Below, in pieces: positions 1 to 7,923 of a stretch of 64,000 bases of DNA; the first letter of the stretch is position 1, and each line of letters begins with the position of its first letter. The notes under the pieces are model-generated. The model ran no database searches, was not told the DNA's origin, and worked only from the letters and a program-made list of their open reading frames with translations. Both the position numbers and the translations under genes were made by a program. Location: positions 62,001 to 126,000 of the forward strand of contig NZ_RZIJ01000006.1 in NCBI RefSeq assembly GCF_003989665.1. Direction: 5' to 3'. The stretch is from Azospirillum doebereinerae (GTDB taxonomy: Bacteria; Pseudomonadota; Alphaproteobacteria; Azospirillales; Azospirillaceae).

Positions 1-387
1 GGGGGCGCTTGGCTGGATGGGCGGCGCGTGCGGGTCGCCGACGCGGTGCCGCTGCCGGAAATGGTCGGCGCGTTGTCCACCCGCTTCTGCGGCGACGCGA
101 TGGCGGCGCGGCTGGAGGAGCGCAGCCGGGGGCTTGGAGAGCGCGTCTGCCTGTCCAGCGCCGCGCAGGAGTATCTGCGCCTGCTGGAGGGGCGGGCGCA
201 TTACTCGCTCTATCACCGGTTGATGCCGTGGGACCACGCGGCCGGCGTTCTGCTGCACGCGGAGGCCGGCGGCCACGCGGCGCTGATCGACGGCACGCCC
301 TACGGCCCGGCGGCGCTGAACGGCAGCCTGCTGCTGGCGCCCGATCCGGCCAGTTGGCGGGACCTGCACGGCCGCCTGTTCGGGTAG
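1..387 (+). CDS. Inositol monophosphatase family protein, C-terminal part
   Basis: The gene enters from outside the window, and only about the last 128 residues are present, open from the first base to a TAG at 385-387. The sequence contains PWDHAAGVLLHAEAGG, which matches the second IMPase signature (WDxAAGxxxxxEAGG) that supplies a metal-binding aspartate. Family members are Mg-dependent phosphatases acting on myo-inositol phosphate, histidinol phosphate or PAP-like substrates. The substrate cannot be told from this fragment. The next gene starts 8 bases downstream on the same strand, so co-transcription is possible. Confidence 0.8.
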   Translation, partial: GGAWLDGRRVRVADAVPLPEMVGALSTRFCGDAMAARLEERSRGLGERVCLSSAAQEYLRLLEGRAHYSLYHRLMPWDHAAGVLLHAEAGGHAALIDGTPYGPAALNGSLLLAPDPASWRDLHGRLFG

Positions 388-395
388 GGCAAGGG

Positions 396-1136
396 ATGCC
401 GTTGCGGTCGCTCCCACCCGCCAACTCCGCTCCGCATCGGAACGAAACCTGGGAGTATTGGCGCCCAACCGGCAGCCCGACCCTGGAGTTGGGATCGGTG
501 CGCGGCCTCGATGTCGCGCTGCCGCTTCATTTCCATGACGAGGATCAGGTGACGTTCACCCTGTCGGGAAGGCGCCGCTTCGTCATCGATGACGAACTGT
601 TCTGCGTCACCCCCGGTCAAGGAATGCACATCCCGGCGCGGACGCCACACCATTCGCTGTCCGAGCCGTCGGAGGTGGTCTGCGTCAACATCTACACACC
701 GGCGGGAACCGGCGCGGCACGCGACCTGATCTCCGCTCTGGTCCGGCACTGGCGGAGGACGGGACGGATGGACTGGCCCGACCTCACGATGATGGCCGCA
801 GACCACGGACTCCTTGCCGGGAGCGCTCCCGGTGCGGCGATTGGGCTCGCAAGCCCGGACTCGTGGGAAACCGTGCGACAGGCGGCGCAACGCGCCGGCA
901 TGAGCCGCGAGGGCTTTTCCCGCCGGTTCAAAAAATGGCACGGCCTGCCGCCGCACGGGTTCTGGCTTCTGGAGAAACTGAACGAGGCGCGGCGCTTGCT
1001 CCGCGCCGGCGAACCGATCGCGGCGGTCGCCGCCGAGGCCGGCTTCTCCGATCAAAGCCATCTGGGCCGCTGTTTCCGGCGCGCGTTCGGCGTCACCCCG
1101 GGGCGATACCGCGCGGAGCGATGCCGGGCAGGGTAG
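396..1136 (+). CDS. AraC family transcriptional regulator with N-terminal cupin
   Basis: This is a 246-residue cytoplasmic DNA-binding regulator. The N-terminal half has a cupin-like sensor (LHFHDEDQVTF, then PGQGMHIPARTPHH). The last 80 residues form the double helix-turn-helix AraC domain, with AGFSDQSHLGRCFRRAFGVTPGRYR as the clear family signature. The ATG at 396 was chosen because it lies just after the upstream stop; the frame is open further upstream but that stretch overlaps the phosphatase gene and has no family similarity. The next gene is a small exporter-like membrane protein on the same strand. AraC regulators with this cupin often control adjacent transporters, so that gene is the likeliest target. 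The inducer is unknown. Confidence 0.85.
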   Translation: MPLRSLPPANSAPHRNETWEYWRPTGSPTLELGSVRGLDVALPLHFHDEDQVTFTLSGRRRFVIDDELFCVTPGQGMHIPARTPHHSLSEPSEVVCVNIYTPAGTGAARDLISALVRHWRRTGRMDWPDLTMMAADHGLLAGSAPGAAIGLASPDSWETVRQAAQRAGMSREGFSRRFKKWHGLPPHGFWLLEKLNEARRLLRAGEPIAAVAAEAGFSDQSHLGRCFRRAFGVTPGRYRAERCRAG

Positions 1137-1241
1137 GTCACATCCGTTCCAGACCGCCACCGCCCAAGCCTGCTACCCATCCGCCCGGAAGCGCCGCATG
1201 AAGGATCCGAAGCGGGTCAGCGCTTGCCTGGGGAGTTCGGC

Positions 1242-1694
1242 ATGACCATTGCCTTGTCCGTGTTTTCCTACCTCCTGGTGGTCGGCGCCGGGGTGAGCGT
1301 CGCTCTGCAGCAGGTTCTGAACGCAAACCTGCGCGCCGCGCTCGGGTCGCCCTGGTGGGCGGGCTTCGTCAGCTATTTCGTCGGTCTGCTGGCGATGCTG
1401 GCGGTCGCGCTGATCGCTCCAGGCCCCCGATTGTCGGACACCGTCGTCGGCTCCACCTCGTGGCTGTCGTGGAGCGGTGGGCTCTTCGGCGCCCTGTTCA
1501 TCGGGACCGCCATTCTGATGGTTCCCCGCCTCGGCGCCGCGACCGTCCTCGCCTTGATCGTCGTCGGGCAGATGCTGGGCTCGCTCGCCTTCGACCATTT
1601 CGGCCTGTTCGGGCTTGCGCAACAGCCGGTCAGCCCCGCCCGGCTGGCCGGTGCGGCCTCCCTCGTCCTGGGCGTCGTCCTGATCCGCCTGTAG
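1242..1694 (+). CDS. YdcZ/DUF606-type DMT family transporter
   Basis: This is a 150-residue, very hydrophobic inner-membrane protein with four to five predicted membrane segments. The arrangement resembles the small DUF606/YdcZ branch of the drug/metabolite transporter superfamily: an N-terminal segment with GxGVSVALQQVLNANL, then GSPWWAGFVSYFVG, and a C-terminal LGVVLIRL. The ATG at 1242 has a GGGAG ribosome-binding site; an in-frame TTG lies 18 bases upstream. Its substrate cannot be inferred. It follows the AraC regulator by about 100 bases on the same strand and converges with the universal stress gene, whose stop is 8 bases away. Confidence 0.8.
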   Translation: MTIALSVFSYLLVVGAGVSVALQQVLNANLRAALGSPWWAGFVSYFVGLLAMLAVALIAPGPRLSDTVVGSTSWLSWSGGLFGALFIGTAILMVPRLGAATVLALIVVGQMLGSLAFDHFGLFGLAQQPVSPARLAGAASLVLGVVLIRL

Positions 1695-1702
1695 GAACGG
1701 CC

Positions 1703-2530
1703 TCAGTGCGACATCAGCGCCGGCAGGGGCAGGGCCGCCAGCACGGTGCGGGTGGCGCCGCCCAGCACCATCTCGCGCAGGCGGGAATGGCCGTAGGCGC
1801 CCATCACCAGCAGGTCGGCACCCAGATCGGCGGCGAAGGACAGGATCAGGTCGCCGACCTCGCCGGAACTGGCGGTCGCCGGGTGATGGCGGGCGACGAT
1901 GCCGTGGCGCGTCAGCCAGTCGACCAGCGCCGTTCCGTCCTCGCCATGACGGCCCCCCGGCGGGTTGACCGTCAGCACCGTCACGCTTTCCGCCGTTTCC
2001 AGGAAGGGCATGGCGTTGCGCACCGCGTGGGTGGATTCGCGGCTGTTCTTCCAGGCGATCAGCACGTTGCGCCCGATGGGCGCCGCCGCCGGCTGGACCG
2101 GTGGCAGGACCAGGGTCGGGCAGGCGGTCGCCAGCGGCAGGCGGTCCGGCACGTGCAACGCCACCCGGTCCCCCGACCGTTCGGCGGAGGACTGCCCGAC
2201 GATGGCGAGGTCGGCGTAGGGTGCGCGTTCGGCCAGCAGCGCCACATGGTCGCCCTCGGCGACGGTCCAGCGGTGGGACAGGCCGTCCAGCGCGAGCCGG
2301 ACCTCGTCGGCGATGCGCTCGGCGTTCTCGTGGGCGATGGCGGTCGCCTCGGCCATGAAGCCGTAGGAGGCGGCCCGCCCGGTCGCCCCCGCCGGCATCG
2401 ACACCGGGGTCGCGATGTAGAGCGCCTCGACATGGGCCGTGAAGCGCTTGGCCAGCGCCGCCGCGACCGCCAGACGGGTGGCGTGCGAGTCGTCGTTCGC
2501 CAGGTGCAGAAGGATGGTCTTGATCGGCAT
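1703..2530 (-). CDS. Universal stress protein, tandem UspA domains
   Basis: This 275-residue cytoplasmic protein has two Usp folds: residues 1 to about 145 and 150 to 275. The C-terminal copy keeps the nucleotide-binding pattern GADLLVMGAYGHSRLREMVLGGATRTVL, which matches the G-2x-G-9x-G-S/T motif of ATP-binding Usp proteins. The N-terminal copy is degenerate at the same place. A ribosome-binding site (AAGGGGAAA) precedes the ATG. A second tandem Usp of almost the same length is encoded at 60703-61524. Such proteins help survival under starvation, oxidative or energy stress, but the specific role here is unknown. Confidence 0.88.
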   Translation of the reverse strand: MPIKTILLHLANDDSHATRLAVAAALAKRFTAHVEALYIATPVSMPAGATGRAASYGFMAEATAIAHENAERIADEVRLALDGLSHRWTVAEGDHVALLAERAPYADLAIVGQSSAERSGDRVALHVPDRLPLATACPTLVLPPVQPAAAPIGRNVLIAWKNSRESTHAVRNAMPFLETAESVTVLTVNPPGGRHGEDGTALVDWLTRHGIVARHHPATASSGEVGDLILSFAADLGADLLVMGAYGHSRLREMVLGGATRTVLAALPLPALMSH

Positions 2531-2600
2531 CCGTTTCCCCTTGGTGTGGATCGGCTCCCTTCTGCGCCCGGACAGGACAAAGCCAGCCGAAGTCAGGGCG

Positions 2601-2631
2601 GCGGAGCGTTGCCCGTCAGGTAACGCTCCGC
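2601..2631 (-). terminator. Hairpin downstream of the thiZXY operon
   Basis: A perfect 10-bp inverted repeat (2601-2610 and 2622-2631, 11-nt loop) lies 36 bases past the stop of the substrate-binding gene. There is no U-tract, so it may be a transcript-stabilising hairpin or a Rho-assisted stop rather than a classical intrinsic terminator. Confidence 0.4.
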
Positions 2632-2666
2632 GCGGCGATCTGGCAACCGCCCGCTTGGGCTGAAGG

Positions 2667-3608
2667 TTACTTCACCACCACCGCGTAGCGCTCCACCGGC
2701 TCGACCGCCTGGATCAGGCCGCGCGCCTTCAGGAACTCGGCGAAGCGGGCGTAGCGCTGGCTGTCGAGCGCCGCCGGGCTGTGGGCGAAGCGCGGCAGCG
2801 TGTCGGCCCAGGCGCGGCGGTTCAGCTCGTCGTTCAGCTCCGGGCGGTCCTTGACGAAAGCGGCCTGCGCCTCCTCCGGGTGGTTCAGGATGTAGAGCGT
2901 CGCGCGCTCCACCGCGTCGAGGAAGCGCTTGATGCGGGCGTCGCCGGTCTTGTCCTTGTGGGCGACGAGGATCAACTCGTCATAGGGCGGAACCCCCTCC
3001 TCCTCGGGGAAGAAGGCGCGGCCGGGGTGCTTCTCGATGTCCATCTGGTTCAGCTCGAAGTTCCGGAAGGCGCCGACCACGGCGTCCACCTGCCCCGACA
3101 GCAGCGACGGCGACAGCGAGAAGTTCACGTTCACCAGCGTGACGTCCTTCAGGCCCAATCCGTGCTTTTCCAGCATGGCGCCGAGCAGCGCATCCTCGAA
3201 GCCGGCGATGGAGAAGCCGATCTTGCGGCCCTTCAGGTCCTCGATTTTCTTCACCGGCCCGTCGCGCAGCACGACGACCGAGTTCAGCGGCGTCGACACC
3301 AGCGTGCCGACGCGGACCAGCGGCAGTCCCTCGGCCACCTGGATGATGAGCTGCGGCTGGTAGGACACCGCGAGGTCGGCGCCGCCGGCGGCCACCAGCT
3401 TGGGCGGGTCGTTGGGGTCGGCCGGCGCGGTCAGCGTCACGTCCAGCCCGGCGTCCTTGAAGAAGCCCTTCTCCTGCGCCACCACCAGCGGTGCGTGGTC
3501 CGGGTTGACGAACCAGTCCAGCATCACGGTGAGCTTGTCCTGCGCGGCGGCGGGCAGGGCGGTGACCAAGCTGGCGGCGAGGGCCGCTGCCGCGAACATG
3601 CGTTTCAT
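2667..3608 (-). CDS. thiY: ABC transporter substrate-binding protein for a thiamine pyrimidine precursor (ThiY-like)
   Basis: This 313-residue periplasmic protein has a signal peptide (MKRMF, a hydrophobic Ala/Leu stretch, then cleavage near AAAQ at about residue 22). The mature part belongs to the NMT1/THI5-like family, with LDWFVNPDHAPLVVAQEKGFF near the N terminus and a conserved GRKIGFSIAGFEDALL. Family members bind formylaminopyrimidine or HMP for thiamine salvage. It is the last gene of a three-gene ABC operon (ATPase, permease, binding protein) preceded by a TPP riboswitch, which strongly supports a thiamine-related cargo. The exact pyrimidine is not resolved by sequence alone. Confidence 0.87.
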   Translation of the reverse strand: MKRMFAAAALAASLVTALPAAAQDKLTVMLDWFVNPDHAPLVVAQEKGFFKDAGLDVTLTAPADPNDPPKLVAAGGADLAVSYQPQLIIQVAEGLPLVRVGTLVSTPLNSVVVLRDGPVKKIEDLKGRKIGFSIAGFEDALLGAMLEKHGLGLKDVTLVNVNFSLSPSLLSGQVDAVVGAFRNFELNQMDIEKHPGRAFFPEEEGVPPYDELILVAHKDKTGDARIKRFLDAVERATLYILNHPEEAQAAFVKDRPELNDELNRRAWADTLPRFAHSPAALDSQRYARFAEFLKARGLIQAVEPVERYAVVVK

Positions 3609-3628
3609 CCCAGGGGGTTTCCTCAGTC

Positions 3629-4399
3629 TCAGCCGACCGGATCGTCGGCGGGTTGCGTGTCGGGTTGCCAGGGCAGCGCGCGCCGGGCCAGCGCGTCCAC
3701 GGCGGCGTAGAGCGCCACCGCGAACAGCCCCAGCACCAGCACGGCGGCGAACAGAAGGTCGATCTGCATGCGCGCGTTGGCGTGCAGCATCAGGTAGCCG
3801 AGGCCGGAGGACGACCCCACCCACTCGCCGATCACCGCCCCGATGGGCGCCACGGCGGCGGCGACCCGCACCCCCGACCAGAAGGCCGGCAGGGCGGCGG
3901 GCAGACGGATCGTCCACAGCGTCGCGGCCGGCGTGGCCCCCATGGTGCGGGCGAGGTCGAGCCAGCCCGGATCGGTGCGGCGCAGCCCATCGAACAGGGC
4001 GGTCGTCACCGGGAAATAGATGACCAGCACCGCCATCGCGATCTTCGACGCCATGCCGTAGCCCAGCCACAGCACCAGCAGCGGGGCCAGTGCGAAGACC
4101 GGCACCGCTTGGCTGACCACCAGCAGCGGCATCAGCCAGCGCCGCGCCGTGCGGAAGCGGGCGAGCAGCAGCGCGCTGACGCTGCCCAGCGCCACGCCGA
4201 GCACCAGCCCCAGCAGGATCTCCATCAAGGTGGTGGCGCCGTGCTGCATCAGCAGCGGAGCCTGCCGCCGCATCGCGTCGGCGACCGCCAGCGGCCCCGG
4301 CAGCAGGTAGCGCGGCAGCCCGGTCAGCCACACCAGCGCCTGCCAGCCGCCCAGCAGGACGGCCAGGGTCACGGCGCCGCGCATCAGCTTGCCGCTCAT
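3629..4399 (-). CDS. thiX: ABC transporter permease (ThiX-like)
   Basis: This is a 256-residue inner-membrane permease of the binding-protein-dependent type with about six membrane segments. The cytoplasmic EAA-type loop (LARTMGATPAATLWTIRLP, near residues 149-167) contacts the ATPase. It sits between the ATPase and substrate-binding genes and would form the channel of the thiamine-precursor importer. The spacing to the binding-protein gene is about 20 bases. The ATG at 4399 lies immediately downstream of an odd triple repeat, described separately. Confidence 0.87.
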   Translation of the reverse strand: MSGKLMRGAVTLAVLLGGWQALVWLTGLPRYLLPGPLAVADAMRRQAPLLMQHGATTLMEILLGLVLGVALGSVSALLLARFRTARRWLMPLLVVSQAVPVFALAPLLVLWLGYGMASKIAMAVLVIYFPVTTALFDGLRRTDPGWLDLARTMGATPAATLWTIRLPAALPAFWSGVRVAAAVAPIGAVIGEWVGSSSGLGYLMLHANARMQIDLLFAAVLVLGLFAVALYAAVDALARRALPWQPDTQPADDPVG

Positions 4400-4400
4400 G

Positions 4401-4436
4401 GCCGTCTCATCGCCGTCTCATGGGGGGCCGTCTCAT
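4401..4436. repeat. Three copies of a 10-bp direct repeat between thiZ and thiX
   Basis: GCCGTCTCAT occurs at 4401-4410, 4412-4421 and 4427-4436. On the coding (minus) strand this reads ATGAGACGGC three times. The first copy contains the stop codon of the ATPase gene (GGATGA), giving an ATGA overlap with a potential 9-codon out-of-frame reading frame. It may have arisen by slippage and may affect translational coupling into the permease gene. Confidence 0.7.
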
Positions 4437-5227
4437 CCCGCCAGCCTGCGCAGCAGCTCGGCCTGGAGCGCCAGCAGGGCCGGGTCGTCGACCCGGCGGG
4501 GGGCGTGGCCGGGCGGCTCCAGCGGCGGGCCGATGGTGGCGGGGCGGCCGGTCATCACGTGCAGCCGGTCGCCGATGCGCAGGGCCTCCAGCGGGTCGTG
4601 GGTCACCATCAGCACGGTCCGTCCGGCCAGCGTCTCCGCCGCCGTCTCCTGCAGGCGCAGCCGGGTCAGCGCGTCGAGCGCCGAAAAGGGCTCGTCCATC
4701 AGGACCAGCGGCTTGTCCTCCATCAGCGTGCGGGCGAGCGCCACGCGCTGCCGCTGCCCGCCCGACAGCGCGGCCGGCCGGTCCCGCTCGCGCCCGTCCA
4801 GCCCGACGCGGCGGAGCAGGGCGGCGGCGCGCTCCAGGCGTTCGGCATCGGGCTTCTTGCGCCGGAGCCGGTCGCCGAGCAGCACGTTGTCCAGCACCGA
4901 CAGCCAGGGCAGCAGCAGATCCTGCTGCGCCATGTAGGCGATGCGCCCGGCCAGCGGCAGCCCGTCGCCGGCCGCGACCCGGGTCGGCGGCTCCGGGTCG
5001 GCCAGCCCGGCCAGCACGCGCAGCAAGGTGGTCTTGCCGACGCCGCTCGGCCCCAGCAGTCCGGTGATGCGCCCGGCCTCCAGCGTCAGCGCCAGATCGG
5101 AGAACAGCACCGCGCCGCCATGGGTCAGCCGCGCGCCCGACACCGTGACGGACAGCCCGCCGGGGACGGGCGGGGCGACGCTGGACGGGGCCGGACGGAG
5201 GCCGGAAAAGGGCAGGGTGTCGGTCAT
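4433..5227 (-). CDS. thiZ: ABC transporter ATP-binding protein (ThiZ-like)
   Basis: This is a 264-residue cytoplasmic ATPase. Walker A GPSGVGKT is at residues 59-66, the LSGGQ signature at 154-158, Walker B VLMDEP at 175-180 and the switch histidine at 210. It would energise the thiamine-precursor importer with the two downstream genes. I chose the ATG at 5227 because the SD-like GTGAG lies 4 bases upstream inside the 3' strand of the riboswitch P1 stem. An in-frame GTG at 5236 would lie within the aptamer and is less likely. About 25 residues precede the ABC domain. Confidence 0.88.
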   Translation of the reverse strand: MTDTLPFSGLRPAPSSVAPPVPGGLSVTVSGARLTHGGAVLFSDLALTLEAGRITGLLGPSGVGKTTLLRVLAGLADPEPPTRVAAGDGLPLAGRIAYMAQQDLLLPWLSVLDNVLLGDRLRRKKPDAERLERAAALLRRVGLDGRERDRPAALSGGQRQRVALARTLMEDKPLVLMDEPFSALDALTRLRLQETAAETLAGRTVLMVTHDPLEALRIGDRLHVMTGRPATIGPPLEPPGHAPRRVDDPALLALQAELLRRLAG

Positions 5228-5232
5228 GAAAC

Positions 5233-5323
5233 TCACTGATCCCTACGCCGGCATGAACCGGATCAGGTTCCAGGGGTCGTCCCGCGCGGGACCTCTCAGC
5301 CGACCATCGGCTCCCCCCAGTGA
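5233..5323 (-). promoter_or_regulatory. TPP riboswitch (THI element)
   Basis: On the minus strand the region carries the diagnostic conserved blocks of the thiamine pyrophosphate aptamer in order: GGGGGAGCC, GGCTGAGAGG, an ACCCC...GAACCTGATC block, and GGTTCATGCCGGCGTAGGGA. Outer stem P1 is visible as TCACTG (5323-5318) pairing perfectly with CAGTGA (5238-5233). The 3' strand of P1 overlaps the SD-like GTGAG of the ATPase gene, so TPP binding should directly hide the ribosome-binding site. This predicts repression of thiZXY when thiamine is plentiful. Confidence 0.95.
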
Positions 5324-5452
5324 AGGCCGCGACTATAGGCAGGGTGCGGCGGGCGCCGCAAGAGGGGCGGACGCGCATCCCACCGTATGGAAAGGCTCCC
5401 CCGCCGTTCCGCCCCTTGACCGGACCCACCCGCCGCTCCACGTCTTCGCGGG

Positions 5453-6568
5453 ATGACCGATCCCAGCGCTCCCCTTTTCATCGGCGGCGAAATCTACCGC
5501 GGATCGACCTACGGGCCGAAACACCCGCTGGCGATCCCGCGCGTCTCGACGGCGATCGACCTCAGCCGCGCCATGGGCTGGCTGCCCGACGCGGTCTATC
5601 TCGACACCCATGTCGCGACGGAGGCCGAACTCGTCCGCTTCCACACGCCGGACTACATCGCCGCCCTGCAACGCGCCGAGGCGGCGCAGCGGGTCGACGC
5701 GGAGACCGGCGCCCGCTACAACCTCGGCCGGCTGGAGAACCCGATCTTCGCCGAGATGTACCGCCGTCCGGCGACCAGCGTCGGATCGGCGCTCCAGGCG
5801 GCCCGGCTGCTGCTGGCGCGTCCGGCGGGGATCGTCTACGCCCCGGCCTCGGGCACGCACCACGCGCGGGCCGGGCGGGCCAGCGGCTTCTGCTATTTCA
5901 ACGCGCCGGTGCTGGGCATCCTGGAACTGCTCGACCATGGGGTGGAGCGGGTGCTCTACGTCGATCTCGACGCCCACCACGGCGACGGGGTGGAGGACGC
6001 CTTCGCCGAGGACGACCGGGTGCTGACGATTTCCGTCCACGAGGACGGGCGCTGGCCGCGCACCGGCAAGGCGGAGGACCGGGCGGGCGGCATGGCGCGC
6101 AACCTGCCGGTGCCGCCGGGCTTCAACGACAGCGAGATGAACTTCCTGATGGAGGCCGCGATCCTGCCCTTGGGACGCGCCTTCCGGCCGCAGGTCCTGG
6201 TGATCCAGACCGGCGCCGACGCGCTGGCCGAGGATCCGCTCAGCCGGCTGGAGCTGTCCAACCGCGCGCTGTGGGACGCGGTGGCGGCGCTGCTGCCGCT
6301 GGCGCCCAAGACCCTCGTGGTCGGCGGCGGCGGGTACAACCCATGGTCCGTCGGGCGCTGCTGGGCCGGGGTATGGGCGACCCTGAACGGGATCGACCCG
6401 GCCGTCGCGCCGACACCGGCCGCCGAGGCGGTGCTGCGCGGCTTGAGCTGGACCCGCGCCGCCGGCCGCAACCCGCCGGAGCATTGGTTCACCACCCTGG
6501 CCGACGAGCGCCGGCCCGGTCCCGTCGGCGACGCGGTTAAGCGGGTGGCGGAACTTGTGACGGCGTGA
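5453..6568 (+). CDS. Histone deacetylase family amidohydrolase (AcuC-like)
   Basis: This 371-residue protein has the arginase/deacetylase fold. Visible active-site elements are the tandem histidines in SGTHHAR (136-137), the metal ligands in VDLDAHHGDG (D173, H175), a QTGADAL block that would supply the third metal ligand, and the GGGGYN loop. Bacterial members deacetylate proteins (AcuC on acetyl-CoA synthetase), polyamines or small amides. The exact substrate is not evident. The start at 5453 has no strong SD sequence. It stands alone, divergent from the thiamine transporter operon. Confidence 0.87.
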   Translation: MTDPSAPLFIGGEIYRGSTYGPKHPLAIPRVSTAIDLSRAMGWLPDAVYLDTHVATEAELVRFHTPDYIAALQRAEAAQRVDAETGARYNLGRLENPIFAEMYRRPATSVGSALQAARLLLARPAGIVYAPASGTHHARAGRASGFCYFNAPVLGILELLDHGVERVLYVDLDAHHGDGVEDAFAEDDRVLTISVHEDGRWPRTGKAEDRAGGMARNLPVPPGFNDSEMNFLMEAAILPLGRAFRPQVLVIQTGADALAEDPLSRLELSNRALWDAVAALLPLAPKTLVVGGGGYNPWSVGRCWAGVWATLNGIDPAVAPTPAAEAVLRGLSWTRAAGRNPPEHWFTTLADERRPGPVGDAVKRVAELVTA

Positions 6569-6706
6569 CGTCCGTGTTCAAAACCCGGTGACGTTTCGTT
6601 GACGGACACGGATTGTTCGGTGATCCTTGAGTGCCTTCGCCGTCGGACGCGCCGCATCCGGTGACGCGGCCGGGCAGGGAACCGGGAGGGGAGCGCGGAC
6701 AGGCGG

Positions 6707-7294
6707 ATGTCGAACACGACGCTGTTCCTGATCGCCGTCGTCGTGATCATGCTGGCCGCGGTTCCCGTGGCCATGATGCTCAAGGATTTCCTGCCGAGGC
6801 TGCTGGAGAGGAGCGCCGGGCTCGACCAGCTCGAAAACCGCATCTACGTGCTGCACGCCGAGTCGCACGACCTCCAGAACCGGGTCCAGTCCCTGACCCA
6901 GCGCCGCAACGGGCAGGCGACCGAGCGCAACCGCCTGGAAACCGACATCCGCAAGGCCGAGAAGCAGATCCGGGATCTGGCCGCCCTGCCGCCCCTCTTC
7001 GTCCACGAACTCGGCGACCCGCAGGCCGGGCTGACCAAGTTCGTCGTCACCATCAGCCAGGAGAAGGCGTCGGCCGCCGCCCGCGCCGCCGGGGAACGCG
7101 CCGCCGTGAACCCGATCTGGCGCTGCGCCAACGTGGCGGAGGTCTGGGCCGCCAGCCTGGAGGGCGCCAAGCAGATGGTCGAGGTGGCGTTCCCCTTCAA
7201 GCTCGGCTTCGAGACCGCCTTCGAACGCTCCACCGGCCGGAAGAGCGTGCCGAAGAAGCCGATGACGGCCTCGCGGGCGGAGGCGGCGTCGTGA
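6707..7294 (+). CDS. Membrane-anchored coiled-coil protein of unknown function
   Basis: I do not recognise a named family. The 195-residue protein starts with one clear membrane segment (residues 5-25), followed by a charged heptad-rich stretch (about 38-92) typical of a coiled coil, and a C-terminal globular part of about 90 residues. The coding end overlaps the next gene by one base (TGATG), so the two are translationally coupled. The next protein has the same plan: an N-terminal membrane segment, a coiled coil and a small C-terminal domain. They probably form a hetero-oligomer at the inner membrane. A role with the convergent ATPase gene is only an inference from position. Confidence 0.75.
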   Translation: MSNTTLFLIAVVVIMLAAVPVAMMLKDFLPRLLERSAGLDQLENRIYVLHAESHDLQNRVQSLTQRRNGQATERNRLETDIRKAEKQIRDLAALPPLFVHELGDPQAGLTKFVVTISQEKASAAARAAGERAAVNPIWRCANVAEVWAASLEGAKQMVEVAFPFKLGFETAFERSTGRKSVPKKPMTASRAEAAS

Positions 7295-7845
7295 TGATCA
7301 ACTTCATCATCGTGCTGGCCATCGTCGCCATCGGGGCGTTGCTGGGCAACGTGCTGCTGACGGTGGAGGCGCGCGTGTCGCAGACCCGCAACCGGGTGCG
7401 CGGCACGCGCGGCACGCTGGACAGGCTCGAGGGCACCATCCGCCGGCTGCACCGCGAGGAGGAGTCGCTCCACGCCGAGATCGAGGAGTTGATGCGCAAC
7501 ACCGTCGACCTGCGCAAGGCCCAGACCGAGGCGCAGCGCCGCCTGTCCGAGGCGCAGGGCCGGCGCCGTCCGCAGATTCTGATCCTCACCGACCGCCGCA
7601 ACCCGAACGACAAGGAATGGCTGGTCACCGTGGCGAACCCGCAGCTCGGCGAGATCGACGCCAACCACCCCCTGGCGGCCGATTGGGCGCGCGGGCGCGA
7701 GTATCTGGTCTGGGCGGAATCGGAACGCGAGGCCGCCGAGCGGGCCAACCGCCGCTTCAGCGCCCGTCCGGGCTATCAGGTGAAATCGGTGACGGCGGTC
7801 AAGGCCGACCTGTACGCGACCGATACGGCGCGCAGCGCGGCGTGA
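7294..7845 (+). CDS. Membrane-anchored coiled-coil protein, partner of the preceding gene
   Basis: This 183-residue protein is of unrecognised family. It has a membrane segment at residues 3-22, a long charged coiled coil (about 28-90, rich in Arg, Glu and Leu), and a short alpha/beta-like C-terminal domain (RRPQILILTDRRNP... to the end). The ATG at 7294 overlaps the upstream TGA; a GTG three bases earlier is possible. Its architecture mirrors that of the gene before it, although the two sequences are not obviously homologous. It is followed by a strong bidirectional terminator shared with the convergent ATPase gene. Confidence 0.75.
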   Translation: MINFIIVLAIVAIGALLGNVLLTVEARVSQTRNRVRGTRGTLDRLEGTIRRLHREEESLHAEIEELMRNTVDLRKAQTEAQRRLSEAQGRRRPQILILTDRRNPNDKEWLVTVANPQLGEIDANHPLAADWARGREYLVWAESEREAAERANRRFSARPGYQVKSVTAVKADLYATDTARSAA

Positions 7846-7877
7846 CGCCGTCCCCGAGACGCCGTCCCATGGCAAGG

Positions 7878-7917
7878 AAAAAGGCCCTTTTCCCCCACGG
7901 GGAAGAGAAGGGCCTTT
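7878..7917. terminator. Bidirectional intrinsic terminator
   Basis: A long inverted repeat (AAAGGCCCTT ... AAGGGCCTTT with inner TTCCCC/GGGGAA) is flanked by A- and T-rich ends. It lies between the convergent coiled-coil gene and ATPase gene and can serve both. Confidence 0.85.
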
Positions 7918-7923
7918 GTGCCG

